Positions 54,087 to 62,627 of a stretch of DNA of 64,000 nucleotides are shown here, piece by piece. The stretch's first letter is position 1, and each line of letters begins with the position of its first letter. The position numbers were made by a program, and so were the translations under genes. The notes beneath the pieces were generated by a model that was not told where the DNA came from, ran no database searches, and worked only from the letters and a program-made list of their open reading frames with translations. Source of the stretch: Candidatus Obscuribacterales bacterium (GTDB lineage: Bacteria > Cyanobacteriota > Vampirovibrionia > Obscuribacterales > Obscuribacteraceae); NCBI GenBank assembly GCA_019752635.1, contig JAIELX010000016.1:96275-160274 (forward strand), in the 5' to 3' direction.

Positions 54087-56360
54087 TTATTGAACGCCGC
54101 GCTGCTTATTGCTCTGGTAGCCTTCCAGATTGCGCTGATAGCCTTCGTTATCGGGATAAAGCTCACATGCTCTCTGCTGATAGGTAACAGCACCTGCATA
54201 ATCACCGCCCTTGTTACACACGAAGGCACATTGAGTCAAAGCTTTGGCATACGCTAGCTTGTACTGATCGTTTCGAGCTCTATCGTAAGCCTTCTGAAAA
54301 GATTTGACAGCTTCGACTATTTCACCTCGCTCAAACTCGGCATAACCTTTTCTATAAAAGCGGTCCGCCGTCTCGGCATTTTCGGAGGCGTTAGACAACG
54401 GTTGATTCTGCGCCGGTGCCGCGACCGGTGCATTGCCTCTACCTGGAACATTTGTCGAAGGCTGCGGCGTCTCGATCTGTTGCGATCGCGGATCGAATCT
54501 GGCATCCATCTGTTGCAATGTCCGGGCCCCCGCGGTTTTCCCGGGCGGTTGAACCGCGGTCGCCACCTTCTTGCCCTTCGCTTTATCGGGTCCAATAACC
54601 TGCTGAATAGCCTGCATCAATGGGTTGCCATCGCCCTCCGCCGGAGAGGCAGTCACCGCTGCCGGTGGCACCGCCTTTAACGGCGCAGTTTTCTTCACGG
54701 GCGGTTTATCTTGAAAGTTTTTCTGTAATTGCAATCCCGCGAATGCCATCGCAGCCGTACCGTCCTGCGGATTGCCGACATTGGGCACCGTTTTCCCGTT
54801 CGCCTTGCTAACAATCTTCGCTGGAATCGCAGGGGGCACTTTTACGACGTCAATCTTGGCTGGAACCTTATCGACTTTCCTGGACAACTTCGGCGGCATC
54901 CCGGGCCCAGCGGCCGACTTGGGAGGCGTGGATCGGATAACGGAGGGCATCGCGGCTCCATTGTGCGGATGGACCACCGGCGCAGGCGTGCCGTCCCCTG
55001 ACGATGGAGCACCGCCGCCGGCGGGTTTATTCGCGCTTAGCAGCTGCTGCTGTAGTTTGAGCTTGAGTTCTACTGTTTGTTGAATGTAGAACGCATAGAC
55101 ACCGGCACCAATTGCAAGAAAAATTGCCAGGCAAGCAATAACGCGCCAGGTGGTATCAGTCTTTTGGAATCGCTGCGAAATCGTGTCCGCCAGACCTTGC
55201 CGTTCTGTCTTTGGCTCTGACAGGCGCGCCGATTCGATCGATTTTCTTTGCCGATTAGATTCCTTGCTGCTTTCGTCCGAGCGTGCTGCGACAATCTCGA
55301 TTCGGGAGGACTCTTTGGAGTCGGGAGCCAAAGGCACGGACGCCGGAGCCGCGCGAGGTTGCTCCACTGATAAGGGCTGCAGCCTAGGTTGGGAACCGGA
55401 AACGCCGGGATTACCTTTCTTCTGAGCGCCGCCAAGAAACAACTCTTCCGGGGTCAGAACGTTTATCTTATGGTCTTCTTTCAAGGCGTTGAGCAACGCT
55501 TGCTTTAATTCCTGCATTGACTCAAATCGGTCACAAGGCCGTTTCGAAAGGCAACGCATCACAATTTCTTCAAGGCTAGCCGGAATGTCCAGGTCCGGCG
55601 CCACGGTTTTGAATGGCTTGGGAGACTCATTCACATGCATGTAGATTGTGTCGTACACGGTTTCACCACGAAGTGGTGGCACGCCTGTCAAAGATTCGTA
55701 GAGACAAACACCTAACGAATAAATGTCGGTTTTATGATCCAGCTCAGAGTAAACGCATTGCTCGGGACTCAAATATATCGGACTTCCGCAGACTTCACCG
55801 GTTCGCGTAATTGCTTCTGATTCTGCAGCTTCAGCTCCAGCGACAATCTTAGCTACACCCAGATCAACAATCCGAACCGTTTCCGGTTCATTCTCCTTCT
55901 TCACCACCATAATGTTGGCCGGCTTCAAATCGCGGTGAATGACTCCGCGTTGGTGCGCATGGTAAAGCCCGTCGCAAACTTGCGAAAAAAGCAGAACAGT
56001 TCGCTCAGGAGTAATGCAGCGCTCTTCCTTCAAAATGTTGTACAGCGGAATGCCGCTGATAAAATCCATGACAAGGAACGGAACACCGTCTTCTACACTG
56101 TAGCCAAAGTCATGCACTTTGATGATGTTGGGATGATCTACCAGGCAAGCAGCTTTCGCCTCACGTTCGAACCGCTTCGCGCTGCGATCATCGACGATGC
56201 GTTGAGTCCGCAAGGTCTTAATCGCGACTATGCGACCCAGGATTTCGTGTTTCGCTTTAAAAACAACGCCAAAGCTTCCCTTTCCCAGAACGGACAGCAC
56301 TTCGTATCGTCCGGCGATCTTATCGCCAACACCAAGTTCTTCGCCGTAAGATGACTGCAT
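54087..56360 (-). CDS. transmembrane Ser/Thr protein kinase with TPR tail
   Basis: Eukaryotic-type (PknB-like) kinase of 757 aa. Gly-rich loop LGKGSFGVVFKAKH, Lys48 in VAIKTL, catalytic Asp144 in HRDLKPAN, DLG (Asp166) replacing DFG, and SPIYLSPEQ. A single membrane helix lies around 402-424, preceded by a charged juxtamembrane stretch. The outer part is Pro/Ala/Lys-rich and unstructured, then ends in TPR-like repeats (ADRFYRKGYAEFERGEIVEAVKSFQKAY; CNKGGDYAGAVTYQQRACEL). TPRs on the presumed outer face are unusual compared with PASTA domains. Converges on the lpxD-like gene. Confidence 0.92.
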   Translation of the reverse strand: MQSSYGEELGVGDKIAGRYEVLSVLGKGSFGVVFKAKHEILGRIVAIKTLRTQRIVDDRSAKRFEREAKAACLVDHPNIIKVHDFGYSVEDGVPFLVMDFISGIPLYNILKEERCITPERTVLLFSQVCDGLYHAHQRGVIHRDLKPANIMVVKKENEPETVRIVDLGVAKIVAGAEAAESEAITRTGEVCGSPIYLSPEQCVYSELDHKTDIYSLGVCLYESLTGVPPLRGETVYDTIYMHVNESPKPFKTVAPDLDIPASLEEIVMRCLSKRPCDRFESMQELKQALLNALKEDHKINVLTPEELFLGGAQKKGNPGVSGSQPRLQPLSVEQPRAAPASVPLAPDSKESSRIEIVAARSDESSKESNRQRKSIESARLSEPKTERQGLADTISQRFQKTDTTWRVIACLAIFLAIGAGVYAFYIQQTVELKLKLQQQLLSANKPAGGGAPSSGDGTPAPVVHPHNGAAMPSVIRSTPPKSAAGPGMPPKLSRKVDKVPAKIDVVKVPPAIPAKIVSKANGKTVPNVGNPQDGTAAMAFAGLQLQKNFQDKPPVKKTAPLKAVPPAAVTASPAEGDGNPLMQAIQQVIGPDKAKGKKVATAVQPPGKTAGARTLQQMDARFDPRSQQIETPQPSTNVPGRGNAPVAAPAQNQPLSNASENAETADRFYRKGYAEFERGEIVEAVKSFQKAYDRARNDQYKLAYAKALTQCAFVCNKGGDYAGAVTYQQRACELYPDNEGYQRNLEGYQSNKQRGVQ

Positions 56361-56422
56361 CGGTCAACCCGCCTGGTTGTCGCAAACCGGAGGCTCGCGC
56401 CTACCGTATAATTTCCACGCTT

Positions 56423-56440
56423 AGCGCCCGAATCGGCGCT
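56423..56440. promoter_or_regulatory. small inverted repeat upstream of kinase gene
   Basis: AGCGCC / GGCGCT, 6-nt loop, ~60 bp before the kinase start. Could be an operator or the transcript end of nothing obvious; no T-run. Confidence 0.25.
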
Positions 56441-56557
56441 GTCAGCATTAATTCGCGAGGAATACCTGCTGATAAACGACGGATATGGGGTACCGGTACG
56501 CCTTCCTGGTAATCTTTCGCTAACATTACAAGGATTAACAGCCCATGTCAAGTGAGC

Positions 56558-58030
56558 CTAAGTTGGCCGCAGAGCGCTTTTACAGAAGAAGTAGACGGGT
56601 AAACCGGACAAGATTATGACCAGCCCGCGCGCGACGAGTTCGAAGTGCAGATACATCTGCCCGACCATTACCGCCACTGCAGCCACCATATACAGTATTG
56701 GCAAGAACGGGTAGGCGAACACCCGGTAAGGACGGTGAAGGTCTGGCTGCCTCATTCTCAGCCTGATCACAGCACCGACAGTCAAAACGTAGAACAAGAG
56801 CGCCGCGAACACTACATAATCCAGCAAATTGCCGTATGTGCCGGACATTGCTAGCGCTGCAGACCAGACGCCTTGAATAATCAACCCGAATACGGGGACG
56901 TTTGTCTTTGGATCGAGTATGGCTGCACGCCTGAAGAAGAAGCCCTCTTTCGCCATGGCGTAGTATACGCGTGCACCGGCAAGTATTAATCCATTCAAGC
57001 AACCAAAGGTCGAAATCATAATGGCGCCGGCCATAATAAAGGCGCCGGGTTGTCCGAAAATCATTTCCGCGGCGGCAGTTCCGACCCGATCCTCACTGGC
57101 AAACTGAATGCCACGCGCAACCAGGGTCGCACCGTCTTTAGTGCCATGAAGGGGAAGCAGCAGAAGATAGACTACATTCGCCAAGAGATAAATGCCGACA
57201 ACTATGAGAGTACCGAGAGCAAGACTCCTGGGCAAAACCTTCTCAGCATCTTTTACTTCTTCTCCGGCGAACGTGATGTTGTTCCAAGCATCGCAAGCAA
57301 AGAGAGGTCCGACCATGGCCAGGCCAATTACCATCAGAAGTTGCACACCCTCTATGGGCTGTCCTTCGAGATTGACGGACTGCCAAAAATTCGCCAGGTT
57401 CGGTGCCAGTCCTTGAAAATTGTTGAATGCCAGAAGTCCGGCAACAATTATCGCGCCGATGGCGAACACCTTCGCCGCCGTGAAAGTGGTCTGAATCGTC
57501 TTGGCCGCCTGCACTCCCCGGCAGTTGACGGCAGTAAGAAGCGCAATAAGACCGACCGAAATCACCTGCGCACTGGTGAGCTTCCAGTTTCCGAGGTCGA
57601 CCAGGACATGTTTTTCGGAAACCTGGGGAATGAAAACGCCGAAAAACTTTGCAAATCCAACACCTACAGCTGCAATAGTTCCGCACTGAATGACGGTGAA
57701 GAGCGTCCAACCGTACAAGAAACCCGCAAGAGGTCCGTAAGCCTTGCGTAGAAAGACGTACTGCCCGCCCGCTTGGGGAAACATGGCCGCCAGCTCGCTA
57801 TAACAAAGCGCCGCACAGACAGTCAGTCCTCCTGCCAAAATCCAGCACAGAAGCAACAGCCCGGGAGAGCCGACATTGCGGGCAGTCTCCGCCGAAACCA
57901 GGAAGATACCCGAGCCAATCATGGAGCCGACAACTACTGAAACAGCGTCCCACAACCCCAACGACCGTTGAAAATGACCGGTGGCTTGCGGCGGATTTTC
58001 CGTCGCTGAGGACCCGTCTGCTGATGTCAT
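56558..58030 (-). CDS. APC family amino acid permease
   Basis: Cation- or exchange-driven amino acid transporter with ~12 membrane helices. SVVVGSMIGSGIFLV in the first helix is the APC substrate-binding segment; ELAAMFPQAGGQYVFLRKAYG and FAGEEVKDAEKVLPRSLALG are further landmarks of the LAT/SteT-like branch. The ATG at 58030 has GGAGG 4 nt upstream and gives 490 aa; the open frame reaches 58114. Specificity is not readable. Stands alone. Confidence 0.92.
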   Translation of the reverse strand: MTSADGSSATENPPQATGHFQRSLGLWDAVSVVVGSMIGSGIFLVSAETARNVGSPGLLLLCWILAGGLTVCAALCYSELAAMFPQAGGQYVFLRKAYGPLAGFLYGWTLFTVIQCGTIAAVGVGFAKFFGVFIPQVSEKHVLVDLGNWKLTSAQVISVGLIALLTAVNCRGVQAAKTIQTTFTAAKVFAIGAIIVAGLLAFNNFQGLAPNLANFWQSVNLEGQPIEGVQLLMVIGLAMVGPLFACDAWNNITFAGEEVKDAEKVLPRSLALGTLIVVGIYLLANVVYLLLLPLHGTKDGATLVARGIQFASEDRVGTAAAEMIFGQPGAFIMAGAIMISTFGCLNGLILAGARVYYAMAKEGFFFRRAAILDPKTNVPVFGLIIQGVWSAALAMSGTYGNLLDYVVFAALLFYVLTVGAVIRLRMRQPDLHRPYRVFAYPFLPILYMVAAVAVMVGQMYLHFELVARGLVIILSGLPVYFFCKSALRPT

Positions 58031-58241
58031 ATTGCCTCCAAGCGGCACTACTTTCGCCCAGCCCTGATTATGACTGCTTGATAATCCATGTGGTGCGCCT
58101 GCGGTTACCGGCAAGCCACGTCACTTCCGCTGGCAGCGCGAGCAAGTGAAGCGCGAACAGTGGTTTAGGGCCGCAAGAGCATATACCGCAGTCTATGCGC
58201 GGAAGATCCAAGGCTTGCCGACGAACCGGAACGCTTACAAA

Positions 58242-59273
58242 CTAAACCTTAGCTGGAACGGGCTTCGCTACCGGAGTCCAGTAGTGTTCGCGATTTTTGC
58301 GATAGTATTCGATTGTCTTCGCCAGGCCGTCGGTAAGTGATGTTGTTGGCTCCCATCCGACGATACGTCCAATCTTGCTCACGTCTGAGTAGAAGTCACC
58401 CGGCTCTTGCGCCTTACGCTCGGGAGAAAACTCCGCATACTCCCAATGTCCCTGACCTGCAACTTTCACGATTGATTCCACAAGCTCGAGGAAGGTTACC
58501 GGTATTGGCGAACCAACGTTGAAGATTTCGCCGTAGGCTTCCGGCACGAGTGCGGAACGCAACATCGCATCTACCGTGTCGTCGACATAGAGGAAATCTC
58601 GCAATATGCTTCCGTCACCAAACACTTTGATCGTGTCGTTATCCAGAGCAAGGCGCACGAACCAATTGCAGACTCCGAATCGCGAATGCAACATTTGCGA
58701 CCGCGGTCCGTATATGTTGCTCAAGCGCAAAAGCACCGAGCGAACGCCGTGAACGTCGTTATAGACTTTGATGATTTTCTCGGCAGTGAGATTGGAAATC
58801 TCGTAAATGCCCTTCGGGTTTGTCGGAGCCTCTTCATTTACAGGTAACGAAACCGAGGCTCCATACTGCCCGCGAGTCCCGGTATAAACAACGATTGCCT
58901 CACGATTGAACTTGCGCAGCGCTTCCATGACGATGGCAGTGCCGGTAATGTTCATCTCAATATCCGGAAACGGATTGGACAAGCTCATTAAATGGCAAAC
59001 TTGACCGGCAAGATGAAAAACATAATGCTTTCCGCGCACGAGGTAGTTAACAGCAGATTCATCTCGAATGTCGCAAAAGTTTATACGAACCCTATCTTTT
59101 ATAGGAAACACGTTGAACTCATTGCCACCATAATCAGGAATCATTGAGTCAAGGATAGTGACATCAGCGCCCAATTCGGCAAGCCGAATGGCGAGGTTCG
59201 AACCGATGAAGCCCATTCCTCCGGTAATAAGGACGGACTTTCCCGAAAACTCTTTAGTTAATGCCGCGGTCAT
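58242..59273 (-). CDS. NAD-dependent epimerase/dehydratase (extended SDR), odd active site
   Basis: Nucleotide-sugar SDR of 343 aa. NAD motif GGMGFIGSNLA, HLAGQVCH, RLSNIYGPRSQ and RDFLYVDDTVDAML are typical. The active site differs: the Ser/Thr position reads GTRGQYG and the Tyr-x3-Lys reads YEISN, i.e. Asn where the catalytic Lys should be. A Lys six residues later (AEK) cannot take its place in the usual geometry. GGGAG precedes the ATG. It faces the DegT/glycosyltransferase pair across 227 bp, so a sugar-modifying role is likely, but activity may differ from standard epimerases. Confidence 0.85.
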   Translation of the reverse strand: MTAALTKEFSGKSVLITGGMGFIGSNLAIRLAELGADVTILDSMIPDYGGNEFNVFPIKDRVRINFCDIRDESAVNYLVRGKHYVFHLAGQVCHLMSLSNPFPDIEMNITGTAIVMEALRKFNREAIVVYTGTRGQYGASVSLPVNEEAPTNPKGIYEISNLTAEKIIKVYNDVHGVRSVLLRLSNIYGPRSQMLHSRFGVCNWFVRLALDNDTIKVFGDGSILRDFLYVDDTVDAMLRSALVPEAYGEIFNVGSPIPVTFLELVESIVKVAGQGHWEYAEFSPERKAQEPGDFYSDVSKIGRIVGWEPTTSLTDGLAKTIEYYRKNREHYWTPVAKPVPAKV

Positions 59274-59500
59274 TCTTTAGCTCCCGCTTATATAAATAAT
59301 GTGCCAATTCATTGCGTGACGAATCTTCGTCCAAATGGCTCAACAGACGCGAATCCTGATCTTAGCATGACTTTCGAGGGGCACAATTTGCAGTCCACTC
59401 AAGACTGATAGCGCAATTTAAGCCTGCTTAATTCAACGGCAGGCGCTTTTCTACTAAGATTACCTCTCATATTGACGACCGGTCGGTAAGGAGAAGTGCG

Positions 59501-60661
59501 GTGTCCTTCAAGGTTCCATTCGGCGACGTAAAACTCAGATACGAATCGCTTCGCAAACAAATAGAAGAGTCAGTTCAGCGCGTCCTTCCCAGCGGATACT
59601 ACATCCTGGGACCAGAGCTAGAGCGCTTTGAGAAGCGTTTTGCCGACTTCCTCGGGGCAGACTTCAGCGTCGGATGCGCATCCGGCACGGAAGCCATCTA
59701 CCTGGCAATGAAAGCGGCAGGCGTCGGTCCGGGAGACGAGGTTATTGTAGTAGCGCATACAGCAGTACCGACAATCTCGGCCATTTCAATGACCGGAGCA
59801 GAACCGGTTTTTGTAGACATTGATCCATCAACATATGTAATGGATGCAACCAAGGTCGAAGCGGCTATCACCGCCAAAACCAAAGCGATCATTCCTGTGC
59901 ACATTTATGGTCAGGTCGTAGATCTCGACCCGTTGCTGGCGCTCGGTCGCGCCCGCGGCATTCCTGTAATAGAAGATGTGGCACAAGCAACCGGCGCAAC
60001 CTATAAAGGCAAGATCGCCGGCACAATGGGCGATTTCGGAGCTTTTAGCTTCTATCCCAGCAAGAATTTGGGAGCATTCGGCGATGGCGGTGCAGTATGC
60101 ACTAACTCGGAGGAAGGCTATCGCAAGCTTTTAATGCTTCGCAATTACGGGCAGTCCAAGAGGTATCATCACGATGAAATCGGTATCAACAGCCGACTAG
60201 ATGAGCTGCAAGCAGCAATCCTCGATGCACAGCTTCCCTACGTTCATGAGTGGAATGTTCGTCGTCGCGAAATCGCACGCCGCTTCACAGCAGGATTGAA
60301 AGATGTGGTGGTAACGCCGGCCGAATCAAGTTTCGGCACCCATGTGTACCACTTGTATGTGATCCAGACGCAAGATCGCGACGCACTACAACAATATCTA
60401 CTGGATAAGGGCATTCAAACCTTGATCCATTATCCAATTCCGGCACACCTGCAAAAAGCCTACGCCTACCGCGGTTACAAGCGCGGAGACTTGCCCGTGA
60501 CAGAGCAGGTGACGCAAAGAATCCTCAGCTTGCCGATGTTCCCTGAGCTAACAGATAGCCAGGTGGACTTTGTCATCCAGGAAATCGTGAAGTACCACGC
60601 ACTCAATCCACAACACGTCTTCGTTCCCACGCCCGGCATCACAACCCCGCTGGCAAAATAG
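59501..60661 (+). CDS. DegT/DnrJ/EryC1/StrS family aminotransferase
   Basis: PLP enzyme that aminates a keto sugar nucleotide to an amino sugar. Typical elements: PSGYYILGPELERFEKRFADFLG, GCASGTEAIYLAMKAAG, EDVAQATGATYKG and the PLP Lys188 in SFYPSKNLGAFGDGG. 386 aa. GTG start with GGAG upstream. Followed after 33 bp by the glycosyltransferase, probably in one operon; together with the divergent epimerase it would make and transfer an amino sugar for a surface glycan. Confidence 0.93.
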   Translation: MSFKVPFGDVKLRYESLRKQIEESVQRVLPSGYYILGPELERFEKRFADFLGADFSVGCASGTEAIYLAMKAAGVGPGDEVIVVAHTAVPTISAISMTGAEPVFVDIDPSTYVMDATKVEAAITAKTKAIIPVHIYGQVVDLDPLLALGRARGIPVIEDVAQATGATYKGKIAGTMGDFGAFSFYPSKNLGAFGDGGAVCTNSEEGYRKLLMLRNYGQSKRYHHDEIGINSRLDELQAAILDAQLPYVHEWNVRRREIARRFTAGLKDVVVTPAESSFGTHVYHLYVIQTQDRDALQQYLLDKGIQTLIHYPIPAHLQKAYAYRGYKRGDLPVTEQVTQRILSLPMFPELTDSQVDFVIQEIVKYHALNPQHVFVPTPGITTPLAK

Positions 60662-60694
60662 CACTGGACCCCCTTCTCATTGGTCGGAAAGCAA

Positions 60695-61429
60695 ATGAAT
60701 CGCACTCAAGCTTCGCCATCGCGCGCACAACAAGGATCGGCTTTACCCATTACCTCCATTTCGATGGTAATACCTGCCTACAATGACGAAACGACAATTG
60801 CGAAGCTGGTGCAAGACACCGACTGCTTGCTAAAAGAATTGAGCACAGACTACGAAATAGTTTTGCTGAACGACGGAAGCAAGGACAACACGTTAGCCAT
60901 CCTGCACGACCTGGCGAAGAAATTCTCCAGCGTGCGAGTGGTCAACCATGAAGTGAATCAGGGCTACGGAAAGACCATCAAAGAGCTGTACTACGCCGGC
61001 ACCAAGGACTTGGTTATGTCGTTGCCCGGTGACTACCAGTTTGCTCCGAAGGAACTGATTACCATGGCTCAGGGACTGCGCACGCACGATTTTGTTATTG
61101 GACACAGGGTTAAACGCAACGATCCCCCCCGACGTCTTCTGCAATCGGCGATCTACAACTTGATGTTGCGAATTTTCTACGGCATCAGCTTCAAGGACGT
61201 AAACTCGATCAAGCTGTTCCGTCGCGAGATTCTGAAAAAGATCACGCTTGAGTCTGATACTCCGTTCGTAGACGCAGAACTGTGTATCAGAGCGCACCGC
61301 GCAGGCTTCAAAGTAATCGAAATTCCAATTGATCACTTGCCCAGACTTTCCACTGGTGCGTCCGGAGGCAAAATTTCAGTCATCACCGATACCTTTGGTG
61401 ATTTGATCAGAATGTCGACACGCGTTTAG
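60695..61429 (+). CDS. family 2 glycosyltransferase (DPM1-like)
   Basis: GT-A glycosyltransferase of 244 aa without membrane helices. SMVIPAYNDETTIAKLV, LLNDGSKDNTLA, SLPGDYQFAPKE (DxD replaced by GDY) and FKDVNSIKLFRREIL fit the dolichol-phosphate-mannose-synthase-like branch. ATG at 60695 with GGAAAG upstream; an in-frame TTG at 60680 is possible. Cotranscribed with the DegT aminotransferase. A strong terminator follows at 61466, then the small RNA array. Confidence 0.88.
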   Translation: MNRTQASPSRAQQGSALPITSISMVIPAYNDETTIAKLVQDTDCLLKELSTDYEIVLLNDGSKDNTLAILHDLAKKFSSVRVVNHEVNQGYGKTIKELYYAGTKDLVMSLPGDYQFAPKELITMAQGLRTHDFVIGHRVKRNDPPRRLLQSAIYNLMLRIFYGISFKDVNSIKLFRREILKKITLESDTPFVDAELCIRAHRAGFKVIEIPIDHLPRLSTGASGGKISVITDTFGDLIRMSTRV

Positions 61430-61465
61430 AACGCATATTAAGTATCAATCAAAACGGGCTTAAGA

Positions 61466-61494
61466 GAAGGCGTGCCGAAAGGCACGCCTTCTTC
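61466..61494 (+). terminator. intrinsic terminator after glycosyltransferase
   Basis: Perfect 11-bp stem GAAGGCGTGCC / GGCACGCCTTC with a GAAA tetraloop, then TTCGTC. Separates the glycan operon from the RNA array. Confidence 0.8.
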
Positions 61495-61568
61495 GTCATG
61501 AAGCAGGCATGTCAATTTCCCTACTACACTTTCACGCAAATTCCACGAACTGACAATATAGTCTCATT

Positions 61569-61643
61569 ACCAGCCCAATCAACCCGATGTGAGAACGCTT
61601 CAGTTCAGGTTCCCGAGCAACCTTTACTGAGGCGTTTTCATTT
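61569..61643 (+). ncRNA. array small RNA 1
   Basis: Promoter CACGCA (61533-61538), 18 bp, TATAGT (61557-61562). 5' end ACCAGCCCAATCAACCC, then outer stem AACGCTTCAGT (61594-61604) / ACTGAGGCGTT (61626-61636) with inner AGGTT/AACCT around CCCGAGC; TTTT follows. Closest to the orphan copy at 46036. Confidence 0.7.
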
Positions 61644-61711
61644 GTTTGAACTTTGGAATCCGTCTTGCCGATGCCACACAATTTCCACGATTGAAAACTA
61701 TAGTTCTACTT

Positions 61712-61784
61712 ACCAGCCCAATCAACCCGATGTGAAAACGCTTCAGTCCGGCTCCCGAGCAGCCTTCTGAAGCGTTTTCATTTG
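61712..61784 (+). ncRNA. array small RNA 2
   Basis: Promoter CACACA (61675-61680), 18 bp, TATAGT (61699-61704). Same 5' motif; outer stem AAAACGCTTCAG (61735-61746) / CTGAAGCGTTTT (61767-61778) is perfect, and the inner stem is GGCT/AGCC around CCCGAGC, a compensatory change from unit 1. Confidence 0.7.
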
Positions 61785-61886
61785 CTACACACCGCGAAAC
61801 TCCGAAGTTACAAACACCTTTTGGTTTCACAAATTCATTTCGTTCGATTCACAAACTCGTGACGAAAGGGAAGTAATGTATCAATC

Positions 61887-61950
61887 ACCAGCCCATCAAC
61901 CCAATGCGACGAAACCTCAGCGGCCCCACCCGTCTCTGAGGTTTTTTCGC
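61887..61950 (+). ncRNA. array small RNA 3
   Basis: Promoter CACAAA (61850-61855), 18 bp, TAATGT (61874-61879). 5' end ACCAGCCCATCAACCC (one A shorter); stem AAACCTCAG (61912-61920) / CTGAGGTTT (61936-61944), inner CGG/CCG, T-run. Confidence 0.68.
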
Positions 61951-62012
61951 GTTTTACTACTTTGTCGGGTGCGGTCACAAATTATGGACAATCGGCTTGT
62001 ACATTACTAATC

Positions 62013-62076
62013 ACCAGCCCATCAACCCAATGCGACGAAGCCTCAGCGGTTCCCACCAGCCTCTGAGGTTTTTTCG
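62013..62076 (+). ncRNA. array small RNA 4
   Basis: Promoter CACAAA (61976-61981), 18 bp, TACATT (62000-62005). 5' end as unit 3; stem AAGCCTCAG / CTGAGGTTT with a G-U pair, inner GGTT/AGCC, T-run to ~62074. Confidence 0.68.
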
Positions 62077-62177
62077 CGTCCGCCTGGCGAATCGCGGCAA
62101 AGTCAGGCTTTCACAAGCAAAGCAAAAGTTCCAGGAAACGGTGACAATTCTATGACAATTGCCCTGTACATTAACAA

Positions 62178-62255
62178 TCAACACCCCACCCCAACTCCGT
62201 ATCCCAGTAATTGAGCCTCAGATGCACACCGCTTCTGAGGCTCAGTTGCATTTCC
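62178..62255 (+). ncRNA. array small RNA 5 (divergent)
   Basis: Promoter GACAAT (62143-62148), 18 bp, TACATT (62167-62172). The 5' part is C-rich but different (ACACCCCACCCCAACTCC); stem TGAGCCTCAGA (62212-62222) / TCTGAGGCTCA (62234-62244) is perfect. The downstream T-tract is weak (GTTGCATTTCC). Confidence 0.55.
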
Positions 62256-62319
62256 AATGTCTTGCTATCAGGCAATAGCGTGCCACATCTTTTCCACAAA
62301 AACTCACTATATTCTAATC

Positions 62320-62390
62320 ACCAGCCCAATCAACCCGATCCGAAAACGCTTCAACTGGCTCCCGAGCAGCCTTTTGGAGCGTTTTCATTT
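62320..62390 (+). ncRNA. array small RNA 6
   Basis: Promoter CACATC (62284-62289), 18 bp, TATATT (62308-62313). 5' end ACCAGCCCAATCAACCC; stem GAAAACGCTTCAA (62342-62354) / TTGGAGCGTTTTC (62374-62386) with one G-U pair, inner GGCT/AGCC around CCCGAGC. Confidence 0.7.
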
Positions 62391-62397
62391 TCACCGC

Positions 62398-62437
62398 CAG
62401 CAAAGAGAGACACCATAAGTGGTGCCTCTCTTTGCTG
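62398..62437. terminator. long hairpin closing the array
   Basis: CAGCAAAGAGAG (62398-62409) / CTCTCTTTGCTG (62426-62437) plus an inner CACC/GGTG, one mismatch between them. No T-run on either side; could stop readthrough from the array or be an RNA-processing site. Confidence 0.5.
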
Positions 62438-62627
62438 TATTACATTTTCTGGTGAGAGGGTGGACGCATGCCCGGAAGTCCACCTCCGCAGGAACATGCG
62501 GAGGCACGGATCCAATTGGTACTACGCCAATTATCAAGCTGCGGTTGAAACACGGAGAATATACGTCCTCCATCAACAGTATGTTGTTGAATCAGGACGA
62601 CTGTCGGCACCAATTTCACAAAGAGGA
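62438..62627. other. spacer between array and repeat-protein gene
   Basis: Two adjacent hairpins (GTGGAC/GTCCAC near 62461-62483 and CCTCCGC/GCGGAGG just after) suggest a structured RNA. A 26-aa frame from the ATG at 62468 (MPGSPPPQEHAEAR...) has a G-rich site upstream, and two other frames are open across the region, so coding status is unclear. Confidence 0.35.

Larger units (their letters stand above)
61533..62390 (+). repeat. tandem array of six small-RNA-like units
   Basis: Six repeats of promoter plus short C-rich transcript plus terminator hairpin, each 100-165 bp, all on the + strand and with no coding frame inside. Units start at about 61569, 61712, 61887, 62013, 62178 and 62320. 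In all six a CACAAA-like box (the fifth has GACAAT) is exactly 18 bp from a TAnnnT box. Units 1, 2 and 6 share one terminator stem type, 3 and 4 a second, and 5 is the most divergent. Confidence 0.75.

Noticed and set aside
61500..62400. CRISPR array
   Set aside because: Repeats are ~70 nt with promoters and terminator hairpins, spacing is irregular, and no cas genes are in the window.
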